Assembly: GCA_014946745.1 (NCBI GenBank)
Contig: JADCRD010000002.1
Span: forward strand, 310,001 to 374,000
Direction: 5' to 3'
DNA length: 64,000 nucleotides
Origin: Lysobacterales bacterium
GTDB lineage: Bacteria; Pseudomonadota; Gammaproteobacteria; Xanthomonadales; Xanthomonadaceae
A program made the position numbers and the translations under genes. The notes beneath the pieces are model-generated. The model ran no database searches. It saw nothing but the letters and a program-made list of their open reading frames with translations, and was not told the origin of the DNA. Below are positions 16,721 to 27,938 of the stretch, piece by piece (positions within the stretch are counted from its first letter, which is position 1; each line of letters begins with the position of its first letter).

Positions 16721-18385
16721 TCACCACTGCAGCCGGCGCCGCGCGATGCGCCGGCTGATCTCGGCAAACAGCGCGCGCGCCTCGGCTTCAGGCAAGTAGC
16801 GCAGCTCCAGCTGGTGGGTGAAGGGGCTGCTGCCGGCGGTGTCGGCATACAGCGTGGCCATGCCGTGATGGCGATCGAAGGGCGACTGCGAGAGCCGCAG
16901 GCCCTGCAGGCGATGCACTTCGGCGAACGAGACATGGCGGTCCAGCCAGCCGCTGCGCCAGGCCAGCACGCGGTCGGTCAGCACCCAGCCGCAGCGCCTC
17001 GCGAGGCCACGCGCTCTCAGCACGGCCAGCGGCAGCAGCGCCAGCGGCAGCAGCAGACCCCACGGACCAAAGCGCAGCGTCGCCAGCAGCGTCAGCCCGG
17101 CGATCAGCAGCAGCGAAGGAAACAGCACGCGGCGCCACGCGCGCGGATGCAGGGGCTGCCAGTTCCAGCGTCCCCAGTCGATCTCGGGCAGCCAGCGCTG
17201 GATCAGCGCGTCCACCGTTTCGGGATGCGCGATCGGGATCACTTCGGCGAGCGCCTGCTGTTCGTTGACGGCCTGCAGCGCCGCGGTTTCCACGCGTACG
17301 CTGCGGCGCTCGAAGACCCGGTGCAGCAGGCTGTCGAAGACCGTCCAGCGCTGGATCTTGGCCAGCGGGGCGCGCATGCGCAGGCGCGTCAGCAGCCCCT
17401 GCTCCACGCCGAGGCTGCCGGCCGTCTCGGTCAGCCGAAAGCCGTGGAACTGCAGCACCACCAGCAGTACCGCCACCGCCCGCGCCACGGCCAAAAAAGC
17501 CAGCAGCAGAACGAAGCCGAGCAGCAGCCACTGCGCCCAGCCGAGGCCCAGCTGGCCCGCGTACTCCACGCCCGCTTCGGCGGTGTTGGCGAGCGTGCGA
17601 CCGAAGCCCTCGCCGCCGAACTGGGTGAAGGCACCGAAGCCGACCGCGCCCAGCACCAGGCCGCGGTTCGAGGTCAGCCCCAGTTTGACCAGCTCGCCCG
17701 TGTCGAGGCTGAGCAGGGTCTGCCCCTCGCTGGCCACAGCGGGCATCGCGGCGACCCGCGCCGCATCGCCTTGGGCCTCGTCGGCAGACGGTGCGTTCAC
17801 CGCACCCGCGGCCTGTACCACCGCCTCCAGCGCTGCGGCATCGGCCAGCGACAGCACCTGCATCTGCGCCTCGGGCGTGCCGCCGCCGACCGCAGACTCC
17901 AGCCGCACGTCCGCCACGCCCAGTGCGCGGTGCAGCAGGCCCTGCTTGAGGGCCACGTTCTGGATGCGCGCCAGGGGAATCTGCCGCAGGTTGCGGCTCA
18001 GCAGGCCCGAGCGCACCACCAGCACGCCGCGCTCGATGCGAAAGCGGTAGGTGTAGTAGCGCGCGACCGCGCCCAGCGTGAGCAGCACGCCCGCCGCAAG
18101 GCCCAGGGCCTGGAACCACAGATCGTCTTCATCGGCGCGCTGGCCGAACACCACGAAGGCGATCAGCGGCAGGGCGAACTGACGCAGGCTGCCCAGCAGC
18201 ACGAACAGCCAGGACAGCGGATGCAGACGGCGATCCTGTTCGGCGCGCAGACGCGCGATCGCCGCTTCGCCCGCTTCGCCCAGCACGACACCCGGCTCGC
18301 TCGCGCTGGCAGCCGTGGCGGATGGCAGCGGCGGCGGCCGCACGGCAGGCGGCTCGGTCGGGGGGCCGGGCTCAGACGGCGTCAT
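16721..18385 (-). CDS. YdbT-type membrane protein with bacterial PH (bPH2) domains
   Basis: A 554-residue membrane protein. After a Pro/Ala-rich cytoplasmic N-terminus it has paired transmembrane helices followed by bPH2 domains; three repeats are apparent, each with an RFRIERGVLVVRSGLLSRN-like or LTETAGSLGVEQGLL-like strand pair and an arginine-rich 'P-lari-Q' segment (IPLARIQNV, APLAKIQRW). Length and architecture match Bacillus YdbT, encoded next to YdbS as here. The function of these pairs is unclear; in Bacillus they have been linked to resistance to some bacteriocins. The start overlaps the upstream ydbS-like gene by 14 bases. Confidence 0.8.
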   Translation of the reverse strand: MTPSEPGPPTEPPAVRPPPLPSATAASASEPGVVLGEAGEAAIARLRAEQDRRLHPLSWLFVLLGSLRQFALPLIAFVVFGQRADEDDLWFQALGLAAGVLLTLGAVARYYTYRFRIERGVLVVRSGLLSRNLRQIPLARIQNVALKQGLLHRALGVADVRLESAVGGGTPEAQMQVLSLADAAALEAVVQAAGAVNAPSADEAQGDAARVAAMPAVASEGQTLLSLDTGELVKLGLTSNRGLVLGAVGFGAFTQFGGEGFGRTLANTAEAGVEYAGQLGLGWAQWLLLGFVLLLAFLAVARAVAVLLVVLQFHGFRLTETAGSLGVEQGLLTRLRMRAPLAKIQRWTVFDSLLHRVFERRSVRVETAALQAVNEQQALAEVIPIAHPETVDALIQRWLPEIDWGRWNWQPLHPRAWRRVLFPSLLLIAGLTLLATLRFGPWGLLLPLALLPLAVLRARGLARRCGWVLTDRVLAWRSGWLDRHVSFAEVHRLQGLRLSQSPFDRHHGMATLYADTAGSSPFTHQLELRYLPEAEARALFAEISRRIARRRLQW

Positions 18386-18878
18386 CGTCCTCTCCCAGCA
18401 GATCGTTGCGCAGGCGCCGCGCCTCGTCCTCGCTCAAACCGCCGAGACTGACGGCGGCGAGGCGGGTGCCGGCGGTGTGGACCTTCAGCTCGGCCAAACC
18501 CAGCCAACGATCAATCGGGCCGCGATTGATGTCGGTGTGCTGCACCCGCGAGCGCGGCACCCGGGTTTCGCTCTGCCAGACCACCCCGCGCACGATCAGC
18601 AGGCCATCGAAGTCCAGCGCGTAGCGCGTGCGTCGGTAGCTGGCGCGAGCGAACAGGAAGGCGGCGAGCTGCAGGGCAAAGAACACCGCAGCCAACAGGG
18701 CCAACAGCGACAGGCCCTCGACGTCGTTCGCTCCCGCGATCAGGCCGATCGGCAGCAGCGGCACCAGCGCGGCGACGGCCCAGCCGATCTGGAAGCCCCA
18801 CCGCGCCTGCGCCGCCAGCGGCTTGAGTTCGCTGTGTTCACTCGCACCGCGGGTCTCAACGGCTTCGGACATGGACAT
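18372..18878 (-). CDS. YdbS-type membrane protein with one bacterial PH domain
   Basis: A 168-residue protein with two adjacent transmembrane helices (around residues 30-75) followed by one bPH2 domain (about 80-150) containing LDFDGLLIVRGVVWQSETRVP and SRVQHTDINRGPIDRWLGLA; the 'Q-h-x-D-I-x-x-G-x-x-x-R' segment is the usual bPH2 signature. It is the first gene of the ydbS-ydbT-like pair and overlaps its partner. The family's biochemical function is not established. The 63 bases separating it from the upstream acyltransferase gene, same strand, allow cotranscription. Confidence 0.8.
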   Translation of the reverse strand: MSMSEAVETRGASEHSELKPLAAQARWGFQIGWAVAALVPLLPIGLIAGANDVEGLSLLALLAAVFFALQLAAFLFARASYRRTRYALDFDGLLIVRGVVWQSETRVPRSRVQHTDINRGPIDRWLGLAELKVHTAGTRLAAVSLGGLSEDEARRLRNDLLGEDDDAV

Positions 18879-18941
18879 GCACCTCGAGGGTTCGGCGCAC
18901 CGCGATGCTGATTGCGCCAGGGTTGTGACAGCGTGCAGCGC

Positions 18942-19883
18942 CTACCAGACGCGCTCGACCGCGCCCGCGTGGTCGTAGACGCTGAGCCGCTCGTGCGGCT
19001 GCATGCTGAAGCGCTTGTAGCCCCACTGGTACTGCGGCATCGCCCGGCGCACGCAGGCCTCGACGCCGCGGTTCAGCGCCTCCAGCGCGGCACGATCGCT
19101 GCCGGCCATACCTGAAGGCGCGGTCAGAAAGACCATGCGGAATCCGCCGGCTGCGGGAAGGCGCTCGGCAAAGGCGAACAGCACTTCGGCCTCGGTGCGC
19201 TCCAAGAGGCGAGAGACGAGGGTCATGGTGAGCGCCGGCAGGCCGAAGAACAGCGCGTGTTCGCCCTCGCCCTGCTTGGGCTGCTGGTCGGGCAGGATGC
19301 CCAGCACGCCGCCGGCCTTGAGATCGCGAAACAGCTGGCGCACGCCCGAAGCTTCCGCGCGCACCTGGCTCACACCCGGATGCTGACGCACGCGCCGCAG
19401 CAGCAGCTCGGTGAAGCCCTGGCGCGCTGGCCGGTAGACGATCGAGACCGGCGTGTGTGCGGCGAGGTATTGGTTCAGCAGTTCCCAGTTGCCCAGGTGC
19501 GGCGCGCACACGATCAGCCCGCGGCCCGAGGCCAGCGCCGCACGGAACAGCTCCTCTCCCACGACCTCTCGGATGAGACCAAGGTTGTCGGCCTGCGGAC
19601 GGGTCCACAGGCGGCAGGTTTCAGTGAGCGTGCGTCCCGCCTCGCGCATGACCTCGCGCAGCAGCCGCTCGCGGGCGTCGGCTTCGAGTTCCGGCAGGCA
19701 GAGTTCGAGGTTGCGCCGGGCGATACGGGTCTCGCGATTGTTGAAGCGCCGCGCAAGCTCACCCAGTGCGGCGCCAATCGCGTGCAGGGACTGCAGCGGC
19801 AGGCGGCCGATCACTCGCATCAGGGCGTGCAACAGGGCAGCGAGCGCGCGATCGCGGCCGCTCGATTCAGGGGTGCTGGACAT
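18942..19883 (-). CDS. LpxL/HtrB-family lipid A acyltransferase
   Basis: A 313-residue membrane-associated acyltransferase of the LpxL/LpxM family. The catalytic H-x4-(D/E) motif is in CAPHLGNWELLN (H129, E134); the following SIVYRPARQ, GVLGILPDQQPKQGEGEHALFFGLPA and a C-terminal tail are family features. LpxL-type enzymes add secondary acyl chains to Kdo-lipid A at the inner membrane. Which acyl chain and position are used cannot be told from sequence. Its start lies about 58 bases from the divergent dtd gene, so both promoters share that short gap. Confidence 0.88.
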   Translation of the reverse strand: MSSTPESSGRDRALAALLHALMRVIGRLPLQSLHAIGAALGELARRFNNRETRIARRNLELCLPELEADARERLLREVMREAGRTLTETCRLWTRPQADNLGLIREVVGEELFRAALASGRGLIVCAPHLGNWELLNQYLAAHTPVSIVYRPARQGFTELLLRRVRQHPGVSQVRAEASGVRQLFRDLKAGGVLGILPDQQPKQGEGEHALFFGLPALTMTLVSRLLERTEAEVLFAFAERLPAAGGFRMVFLTAPSGMAGSDRAALEALNRGVEACVRRAMPQYQWGYKRFSMQPHERLSVYDHAGAVERVW

Positions 19884-19941
19884 GCACGAAGTCTAGCGCG
19901 GATAGTCCGCGACCCCTGCCCGAGCGCGAGGCACGCCCCGC

Positions 19942-20379
19942 ATGATCGCCCTGATCCAGCGCGTCACCGAAGCGCGCGTCGATGTCGATGCGCGCTGCAC
20001 CGGACGCATCGGTCCCGGCCTGCTGGCCCTGATTGGCGTGCAGCCGCAGGACGGCCCGGCGCAGGTCGAACGCCTACTGCAGAAGCTGCTGGGCTATCGC
20101 GTCTTCAGCGACAGCGAGGGGAAGATGAACCTCGCGCTCAAGGACACCGGTGGCGGCCTGCTGCTGGTGCCGCAGTTCACCCTGGCCGCTGACACCGACA
20201 GCGGCCTGCGGCCGAGCTTCAGCACCGCCGCGCCACCGGCGCTCGGCCGGCAGCGCTTCGATGAACTGCTGGCGCTGGCGCGCACGCGCCATCCCACGGT
20301 TGAAGCCGGCGAGTTCGGTGCCCATATGAGGGTGTCGCTGGTGAACGACGGGCCGGTGACGTTCTGGCTGGAAAGCTGA
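19942..20379 (+). CDS. dtd: D-aminoacyl-tRNA deacylase
   Basis: A 145-residue enzyme, full length for Dtd. It starts [13 protein letters not shown] and ends in the cross-subunit motif [11 protein letters not shown], with GYRIF-like [13 protein letters not shown] in between. The other active-site motif, SQFTLAADT in E. coli, reads PQFTLAADT here: the first serine is proline but the threonine is kept. Dtd hydrolyses D-aminoacyl-tRNAs and mischarged glycyl-tRNAAla in the cytoplasm, protecting translation. It is transcribed towards rpoD but with a 144-base gap containing a likely promoter. Confidence 0.93.
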   Translation: MIALIQRVTEARVDVDARCTGRIGPGLLALIGVQPQDGPAQVERLLQKLLGYRVFSDSEGKMNLALKDTGGGLLLVPQFTLAADTDSGLRPSFSTAAPPALGRQRFDELLALARTRHPTVEAGEFGAHMRVSLVNDGPVTFWLES

Positions 20380-20449
20380 CGGCAGGGCTCTTGCATCCGG
20401 CCCGCCCGCGGTCCTGAACCCCAGCCCAGCCAAAAACGCTTTTCATTCA

Positions 20450-20484
20450 TTGACATGGCAGCGAGGCCCTCGGCCGCGTATACT
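20450..20484 (+). promoter_or_regulatory. Possible rpoD promoter elements
   Basis: TATACT at 20479-20484 is a good -10 hexamer about 40 bases before the rpoD start. TTGACA occurs at 20450-20455 but with a 23-base spacer, too long for a standard promoter; at a 17-base spacer the hexamer is TGGCAG, which is weak. The -10 assignment is moderately plausible, the -35 uncertain. Confidence 0.35.
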
Positions 20485-20523
20485 GCCGCGTTCACTTCCA
20501 CCCGCATCCAACCCGGGCGCCGC

Positions 20524-22368
<1,845 letters not shown>

Positions 22369-22395
22369 GCTGAGCTACACCTCCGCCAGCTGCAC

Positions 22396-22422
22396 CCCGA
22401 GCCCGCCGTACGCGGGCTCGGG
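22396..22422 (+). terminator. Rho-independent terminator of rpoD
   Basis: An 11-bp GC-rich stem (22396-22406 with 22412-22422, arms CCCGAGCCCGC / GCGGGCTCGGG) and a five-base loop, followed by CGTTTATG. The T-tract is short, but position 28 bases after the rpoD stop supports a terminator. Confidence 0.7.
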
Positions 22423-22635
22423 CGTTTATGGGCCCCTCAACTCGCGTCCGCTTGTCGACGCGAGAGGAGTTGCGCGTCAGAGCCGCGGACGAGGGCGCAT
22501 CGGTTTTCCGTGAACCTCCGCGCGTGCGCCGTGTGAGCGCGATCGTGATTGCAGCGGAAGTCTGCAATGCCTCACACCCGACAGAATCCGGCACGAGGCT
22601 TGCACGGAACGGGCATTCGTCCCGGTCAAGCCCAC

Positions 22636-24873
22636 ATGCACGCCAACGCAGTCCTGCCGCCCTCCCGATCGCATTCGATCCCCGCCCGACGCAGCCAGAC
22701 GCGGAGTCTCCTGACCGCCTCGCTGATGCTCGCGCTATCGGCCACGACAGCGGGCGCACAGGACGCGACCGCAGAGTTCGCGGGCTACGGCCAACCCCTG
22801 GTCGCCCCGACCGAGGTCTACGATCAGTTCATCGTCAAGTTCCGCGGCCCGGCCTCGCTGCAGAAGTCCCTGCGCGAGACCTCGCTGATGCGAACCGAGC
22901 GCAAGCTCGGGCTGGAATTGACCGAGGGCAGGCGCACTGCCACCGGCAGTTCGCTGCTGCACCTCGATCGCGCACTGAGTGCGGACGCAGCGCTGAGGCT
23001 GATCGAAACGCTGGAGTCCGATCCCAGCGTCGAGTTCGTCGAACCCGATCGCATCCTGCATCCGGCGCTGACCCCGAACGACAGCCGCTACGCTGAGCAG
23101 TGGCACTACTTCGAGACGACCGGCGGCATCAACCTGCCGGCGGCTTGGAACCTCGGGACCGGTGCGGGCGTTGTGGTGGCCGTGCTGGACACCGGCATTA
23201 CCGCGCACCCGGATCTGGATGCGAACCTCGCGCCCGGCTACGACTTCATCAGCGATCCGACCGTCGCCGGCGACGGCAACGGACGTGACAGCAGTGCTGC
23301 AGATCCAGGCGACTTCTTCAACGGCAGACCCTCAAGCTGGCATGGCACCCATGTTGCCGGCACGGTCGCCGCCGTCAGCAACAACGGCAGCGGAGTCGCC
23401 GGCGTCGCGTTCGGCGCGCGGGTCCAGCCGATCCGCGTGCTCGGGCGCGGCGGCGGCAGCCTCTCGGATGTCGCCGATGCCGTCATCTGGGCCTCGGGCG
23501 GAAGCGTCTCAGGAGTGCCCGCCAACCCGACCCCGGCCAGGGTCATCAACATGAGCCTGGGCGGCTCGGGTGGCTGTGGCCCCACCATGCAGGCGGCCGT
23601 GGACGCTGCGGTCGCGCGCGGCAGCGTCGTCGTCGTGGCGGCGGGCAACAGCAACTCCGACGCAACGCTGTTCGTGCCGGCGTCCTGCGCCAATGTCGTC
23701 ACGGTCGCCGCGACCACCCGCAGCGGGGGGCGCGCCGCGTTCTCCAACTACGGTGCGTCGATTGATGTATCGGCACCGGGCGAGAACATTCTTTCGACCC
23801 TGAATACCGGCAGCTCCACCCCGCTCTCGGCGAGCTATGCAAGCTACAACGGCACCTCGATGGCCGCTCCCCACGTGGCGGGCGTGGTGGCGCTGATGCA
23901 GGGGCTGAGCACGCGCACGCCGGCGCAGGTCGAGGCCCAGCTCAGAGCCACCGCGCGCGCATTGCCCGCGGCCTGTCCCGAGGGCTGCGGTGCTGGCATT
24001 GTCAACGCATGGGCGGCGATGGGCGGCAGCGGTCCACCACCGGTCTCGGCGCCGCCGCCACCGCCGCCCGCGCCCGGCCAGCTGGAAATCAGCGCCAGCA
24101 ACACGCGCGATCTCTCGATTCGTGACAACGCGAACGTTGAAAGCTCGCTGCCGATCACTGGCTGGACGGGTGCTGCGCCTGCCGACACCCGGGTTTCGGT
24201 CAAGCTCTGGCATTCCCGCATCAGCCAGCTGACGGTGCAGTTGCTGTCGCCGGACAACCGCGTGTTCACCCTGCACGACAGGAGCGGCGGAACCGCCGCA
24301 AACATCGACACCACCTACACGATCGACGCCAGCTCGGCGCTTGCCAGCGGCGTCTGGAGGCTGCGCATCGTCGATGGCGCAACCGGCCACACGGGCTACC
24401 TCGACGAATGGAGAATCCGCTTCCCCGGCGCGAATTCCGCCCCACCCCCGGCCAACCCCGCACCGGTGCAGCCACCGCCCGTGGTCGTTCCGCCGCCGCC
24501 GCCTCCGCCGCCGCCTCCACCACGGGCCGGTGCCACCACCTACACCAACACCAACGACTTCACGATCCGCGACAACAGCAGCATCGACAGCACGATTGCC
24601 GTCGGCGGCCGAAGCGGCAATGCGGCCGCCGGCACGGTGGTCAGCGTGGCCATCGTGCACGGCCGGATCAATCAGCTGCAGGTGAGCCTGATCGCGCCGG
24701 GCGGTCGCGCCTACCTGCTGCACGACCGCGCGGGAGGCACGGCAAGCAATCTGAATGCGTCCTACATCGTCGATCTCTCTGCAGAGGCCGCGGGCGGCGT
24801 GTGGAAGCTCAGGGTTACCGACATGGCCACGGGCTTCACCGGCTATCTCGACAGCTGGTCGATCCGCTACTGA
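22636..24873 (+). CDS. Secreted S8 (subtilisin-like) serine protease with two P domains
   Basis: A 745-residue exported protease, taking ATG 22636, which gives a long basic n-region and hydrophobic core ending near TTAGAQ (residue 42). A pro-domain follows (about 45-140; FIVKFRGPASLQK). The catalytic triad is D185 (VLDTGITAHPDLD), H237 (HGTHVAGTVA) and S408 (NGTSMAAPHVAG), with oxyanion N338 in AAGNSN. After a proline-rich linker come two proprotein-convertase P domains (about 480-600 and 635-745; RDLSIRDNANVES and DFTIRDNSSIDST), separated by another polyproline stretch. P domains usually stabilise or target extracellular proteases. The 267 bases upstream hold the rpoD terminator and no other gene. 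Confidence 0.92.
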   Translation: MHANAVLPPSRSHSIPARRSQTRSLLTASLMLALSATTAGAQDATAEFAGYGQPLVAPTEVYDQFIVKFRGPASLQKSLRETSLMRTERKLGLELTEGRRTATGSSLLHLDRALSADAALRLIETLESDPSVEFVEPDRILHPALTPNDSRYAEQWHYFETTGGINLPAAWNLGTGAGVVVAVLDTGITAHPDLDANLAPGYDFISDPTVAGDGNGRDSSAADPGDFFNGRPSSWHGTHVAGTVAAVSNNGSGVAGVAFGARVQPIRVLGRGGGSLSDVADAVIWASGGSVSGVPANPTPARVINMSLGGSGGCGPTMQAAVDAAVARGSVVVVAAGNSNSDATLFVPASCANVVTVAATTRSGGRAAFSNYGASIDVSAPGENILSTLNTGSSTPLSASYASYNGTSMAAPHVAGVVALMQGLSTRTPAQVEAQLRATARALPAACPEGCGAGIVNAWAAMGGSGPPPVSAPPPPPPAPGQLEISASNTRDLSIRDNANVESSLPITGWTGAAPADTRVSVKLWHSRISQLTVQLLSPDNRVFTLHDRSGGTAANIDTTYTIDASSALASGVWRLRIVDGATGHTGYLDEWRIRFPGANSAPPPANPAPVQPPPVVVPPPPPPPPPPPRAGATTYTNTNDFTIRDNSSIDSTIAVGGRSGNAAAGTVVSVAIVHGRINQLQVSLIAPGGRAYLLHDRAGGTASNLNASYIVDLSAEAAGGVWKLRVTDMATGFTGYLDSWSIRY

Positions 24874-25013
24874 GATGCGGGCCGATGCGGATGGAGGCCT
24901 GGTGCATCCTGCTCACCTCGCCCCTGGGCGATGTCGTCCACGCCGCATGAAGGGACGCTCCAGATGCATGGCGGACGGTTTGCCTTGCGCGGGCTGTTCG
25001 CTGTTGGGGCCTG

Positions 25014-25055
25014 GCGCTTGGCGCTTGGCGCTTGGCGCTTGGCGCTTGGCGCTTG
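25014..25055. repeat. Six tandem copies of the heptamer GCGCTTG
   Basis: GCGCTTG is repeated six times without interruption, flanked by partial units. It lies within the 543-base gap between the subtilase and hslV genes, in which I see no gene, no RNA and no other clear signal. Perfect repetition makes it a likely site of slippage. There are no spacers, so it is not a CRISPR. Confidence 0.9.
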
Positions 25056-25416
25056 GCGACAGGGTCGAGCATTCAGCGCATGCGCTCACGCACAGGGCGC
25101 GGCGCGGCTCACCATGACCCCACGCCGCCACGCGCATGCCGTTCGCGGTCGCGGTCGCGGGCACCGCAGCGCTTCGATGTGCAGGTTCCGGCACCTTGCG
25201 TTCGGCACGGAGTGGCGTAGGCGGCGACAAGCGCCGCCACCGAGGCGAAGCTGAGGCTCCGACGGGCCAGGGCCCGCCCTGTGCGCGCTTCGATCTGCGA
25301 CATCGCGACATCTCGGCCGACGATGCCGACAGCAGTCGCGCTTGCAAGCGGGCCATCACGCCCCCAGCTAGCGGTGTTCCGGGCGCGTCCGCGCCGCAAT
25401 GCATGCCCACGCCACC

Positions 25417-25950
25417 ATGCGCGAAAGCTTCCACGCCACCACCATCGTCAGCGTCCGCCGCGGCAGTGACGTCGTCGTCGCCGGCGACGGCCAGGTCACT
25501 CTCGGCAATACGGTCATGAAGGCCAATGCGCGCAAGGTGCGACGCATCGCGGACGGCCGGGTGGTGGCCGGTTTCGCCGGTGCCACCGCCGATGCCTTCA
25601 CCCTGTTCGAGCACTTCGAGGCCAAGCTGGAGAAGCACGGCCAGCTGATCCGCGCCGCCGTCGAACTGGCCAAGGATTGGCGCACCGATCGCCGCTTGGG
25701 CAAGCTCGAAGCCCTGCTCGCGGTCGCCGACCGCGAAACCTCGCTGATCATCAGCGGCAACGGCGATGTCATCGAGCCCGAAGGTGGCCTGATCGCGATC
25801 GGCTCCGGCGGCCCCTTCGCCCTGGCCGCCGCCCGCGCCCTGCTTGAATCCACCGACCTGCCGCCCGCCGAAGTCGCCACCCGCGCGCTGAAGATCGCGG
25901 GCGACATTTGTATCTATACCAACCACAACGTGGTGTTGGAGAAGCTGTAG
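25417..25950 (+). CDS. hslV: ATP-dependent protease proteolytic subunit HslV
   Basis: A 177-residue threonine protease. The ATG at 25417 gives [18 protein letters not shown]; the mature enzyme should start at the first threonine of TTIVSVRR (T8), so a seven-residue propeptide must be removed, as in other members of the order, where the propeptide is also longer than in E. coli. An upstream in-frame ATG at 25399 is an alternative. Conserved segments include [38 protein letters not shown] and [10 protein letters not shown]. Twelve HslV subunits form the peptidase core capped by HslU hexamers. hslU follows but about 200 bases away. Confidence 0.96.
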   Translation: MRESFHATTIVSVRRGSDVVVAGDGQVTLGNTVMKANARKVRRIADGRVVAGFAGATADAFTLFEHFEAKLEKHGQLIRAAVELAKDWRTDRRLGKLEALLAVADRETSLIISGNGDVIEPEGGLIAIGSGGPFALAAARALLESTDLPPAEVATRALKIAGDICIYTNHNVVLEKL

Positions 25951-25973
25951 CCCGCGGCTTCGGTTTGGATCTC

Positions 25974-26079
25974 GGGATTGGGGATTAGGGATTAGGGATT
26001 AGGGATTAGGGATTCGACAGAGCGCAGAGCCAAAAGCTCGCCGCAGCCCGCTTCCACGAATCCCGAATCCCCAATCCCC
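25974..26079. repeat. GGGATTA-type heptamer array with inverted partner between hslV and hslU
   Basis: Six consecutive heptamers of the form GGGATTN (GGGATTG, four GGGATTA, GGGATTC) occupy 25974-26015. A shorter reverse-complement version (AATCCCGAATCCCCAATCCC) is at about 26059-26078, so the transcript could fold into a hairpin between hslV and hslU. The same repeat family appears at 55.9 kb beside rpe. Such repeats are frequent in Xanthomonadales intergenic regions. Confidence 0.8.
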
Positions 26080-26148
26080 GCTCAACCCCGCCCCTCCAGC
26101 CGGCCTCCCAATGCCTCCACGCACACCGCAACGACGGATCGAAGCGCA

Positions 26149-27480
26149 ATGAACATGACCCCCCGCGAGATCGTCCAGGAACTCGACCGCTACATCGTCG
26201 GCCAGAACGCGGCCAAGCGCGCGGTCGCGATCGCGCTGCGCAACCGCTGGCGGCGCATGCAGCTCGACGAGGGCCTGCGCAATGAAGTCACGCCCAAGAA
26301 CATCCTGATGATCGGCCCGACCGGCGTCGGCAAGACCGAGATTGCGCGCCGGCTCGCAGCACTCGCCAATGCACCCTTCGTCAAGGTCGAAGCCACGCGT
26401 TTCACCGAGGTCGGCTACGTCGGCAAGGACGTCGAGCAGATCATCCGCGACCTCGCCGACCAGGCCGTCAAGCTGCACCGCGAACAGGCCAAGACCCGCG
26501 TGCGCAGCCAGGCCGAGGACCGCGCCGAAGACCGCATCCTCGACGCCCTGCTGCCGCGCCGTCGCGACCCCTCCGGCTGGCCGATGGCCGATGAGGGCGG
26601 CAGCGACTCCGACACTCGCCAGAAGCTGCGCAAGCAGCTGCGCGAGGGCAAGCTGGACGAGCGCGAGATCGAGATCGAAACCCAGCAGAACCTCGGCCTC
26701 GACATCATGACCCCGCCAGGCATGGAGGACATGGGTCAGCAGATCCGGCAGATGTTCAACCAGATCGGCGGCCAGAAAGCCCAGCGCAAGACCGTCAAGA
26801 TCCGCGCCGCCTGGCCGCAGTTGATCGAAGAAGAGGCCGCGAAACTCGTCAACGAGGACGAGGTCCGCCAGCAGGCCATCGAGAACTGCGAGCAGAACGG
26901 CATCGTCTTCATCGACGAGATCGACAAGGTCGCCAAGCGCTCGGAAGGTTACGGCGCCGACGTCAGCCGCGAGGGCGTGCAGCGCGACCTGCTGCCGCTG
27001 GTCGAAGGCTCGATGGTCAACACCAAGTACGGCACGGTGCGCACCGACCACATCCTGTTCATCGCCTCGGGCGCTTTCCACCTCGCCAAGCCCTCGGACT
27101 TGATCCCCGAGCTGCAGGGCCGCTTCCCGATCCGCGTCGAACTCACCGCGCTCACCCGCGAGGATTTCCGCCGCATTCTCACCGAGCCCAAGGCCGCGCT
27201 CACCCGCCAGTACCAGGCCCTGCTCGGCACCGAAGGCGTCAAGCTCGAATTCACCGACGACGGCATCGAGCGGCTGGCCGCGATCGCCTACGAGGTCAAT
27301 GCCCGCAGCGAGAACATCGGCGCCCGCCGGCTGCACACGGTGCTGGAGCGCCTGCTCGACCAGATCGCCTTCGAGGCCCCTGATCGCGAGGGCGACACCG
27401 TGCGCATCGACGCGGCGGAAGTCGACGCCAAGCTCGGCGCCCTGGTGAAGGACGAGGACCTGAGCCGCTACATCCTCTGA
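26149..27480 (+). CDS. hslU: ATP-dependent protease ATPase subunit HslU
   Basis: A 443-residue AAA+ unfoldase, full length. It begins [19 protein letters not shown]; Walker A is GPTGVGKTE (about residues 57-65), the pore loop is in [11 protein letters not shown], the intermediate I-domain spans about 110-240, Walker B is [10 protein letters not shown], and the sensor region includes [12 protein letters not shown]. The C-terminus DLSRYIL is the peptide that inserts into HslV. It unfolds substrates and feeds them to HslV. The usual tight hslVU spacing is broken here by about 200 bases of repeats. Confidence 0.97.
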   Translation: MNMTPREIVQELDRYIVGQNAAKRAVAIALRNRWRRMQLDEGLRNEVTPKNILMIGPTGVGKTEIARRLAALANAPFVKVEATRFTEVGYVGKDVEQIIRDLADQAVKLHREQAKTRVRSQAEDRAEDRILDALLPRRRDPSGWPMADEGGSDSDTRQKLRKQLREGKLDEREIEIETQQNLGLDIMTPPGMEDMGQQIRQMFNQIGGQKAQRKTVKIRAAWPQLIEEEAAKLVNEDEVRQQAIENCEQNGIVFIDEIDKVAKRSEGYGADVSREGVQRDLLPLVEGSMVNTKYGTVRTDHILFIASGAFHLAKPSDLIPELQGRFPIRVELTALTREDFRRILTEPKAALTRQYQALLGTEGVKLEFTDDGIERLAAIAYEVNARSENIGARRLHTVLERLLDQIAFEAPDREGDTVRIDAAEVDAKLGALVKDEDLSRYIL

Positions 27481-27708
27481 GGCGCCTGCGGGCAGGCGAG
27501 GAGCCGCGCGCACCTGCGAGACGATGATCGAAGGGCGGCGGAAAGCTCCCGGGCGCGGCAGGGCAACAGCACATTTGGTTTCCCGGGACAGACAGCCTGC
27601 ACAGTTCACGACAGCCGGCGCTACCGTCGTGAAGCTTCCGTTGCACACCGGTGCAGAGTGAATTAGCCTTCGGGACGACGGAGCCACCGTCGATCATGGA
27701 GAAAACCA

Positions 27709-27840
27709 ATGAACCAGAATGAGATCGAAGAAGTCATGCCTCCCCAGAACCAGTCATCGACCGAGTTGGCGGACTTCGACGACATGATGCTGCCACCTCA
27801 GGATCAGCGCCCGGCACTCATGTTCCGGGCTGAGGCCTGA
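27709..27840 (+). CDS. Small acidic peptide, candidate modified-peptide precursor (cassette 1)
   Basis: A 43-residue reading frame, ATG 27709 to TGA 27840, preceded by GGAGA about eight bases upstream. The sequence is acidic (EIEEVMPP, ELADFDDMM) and ends in QRPALMFRAEA. Two related stretches are seen: VMPPQNQ and MLPPQDQ. It has no signal peptide, cysteine or membrane segment. It is followed by a 10-bp hairpin and two genes whose distant homologues recur at 30.0-31.9 kb, again behind a small peptide gene whose end (AFIFAAQR) resembles ALMFRAEA. That parallel is the main reason for calling it a substrate peptide; no modification is proven. Confidence 0.6.
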   Translation: MNQNEIEEVMPPQNQSSTELADFDDMMLPPQDQRPALMFRAEA

Positions 27841-27851
27841 ACGAGGCACTT

Positions 27852-27883
27852 CCACTGCAGGTCCCAATAGGCGCCTGCAGTGG
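27852..27883 (+). terminator. Hairpin after the cassette 1 peptide gene
   Basis: A perfect 10-bp stem (CCACTGCAGG 27852-27861 with CCTGCAGTGG 27874-27883), 12 bases after the peptide stop and 56 bases before the next start. It is followed only by CTTCTAA, so it may act as a partial terminator or RNA-stabilising element that makes peptide mRNA more abundant than the downstream genes. Confidence 0.5.
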
Positions 27884-27938
27884 CTTCTAAGCCACAGGCA
27901 GACGCCTCGATACTCGGCAGACCCAAGCTAGAAAGTAA

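Noticed and set aside
25014-25055. GCGCTTG repeats as a possible CRISPR array
   Set aside because: Units are only 7 bases, contiguous and without spacers; no cas genes nearby.
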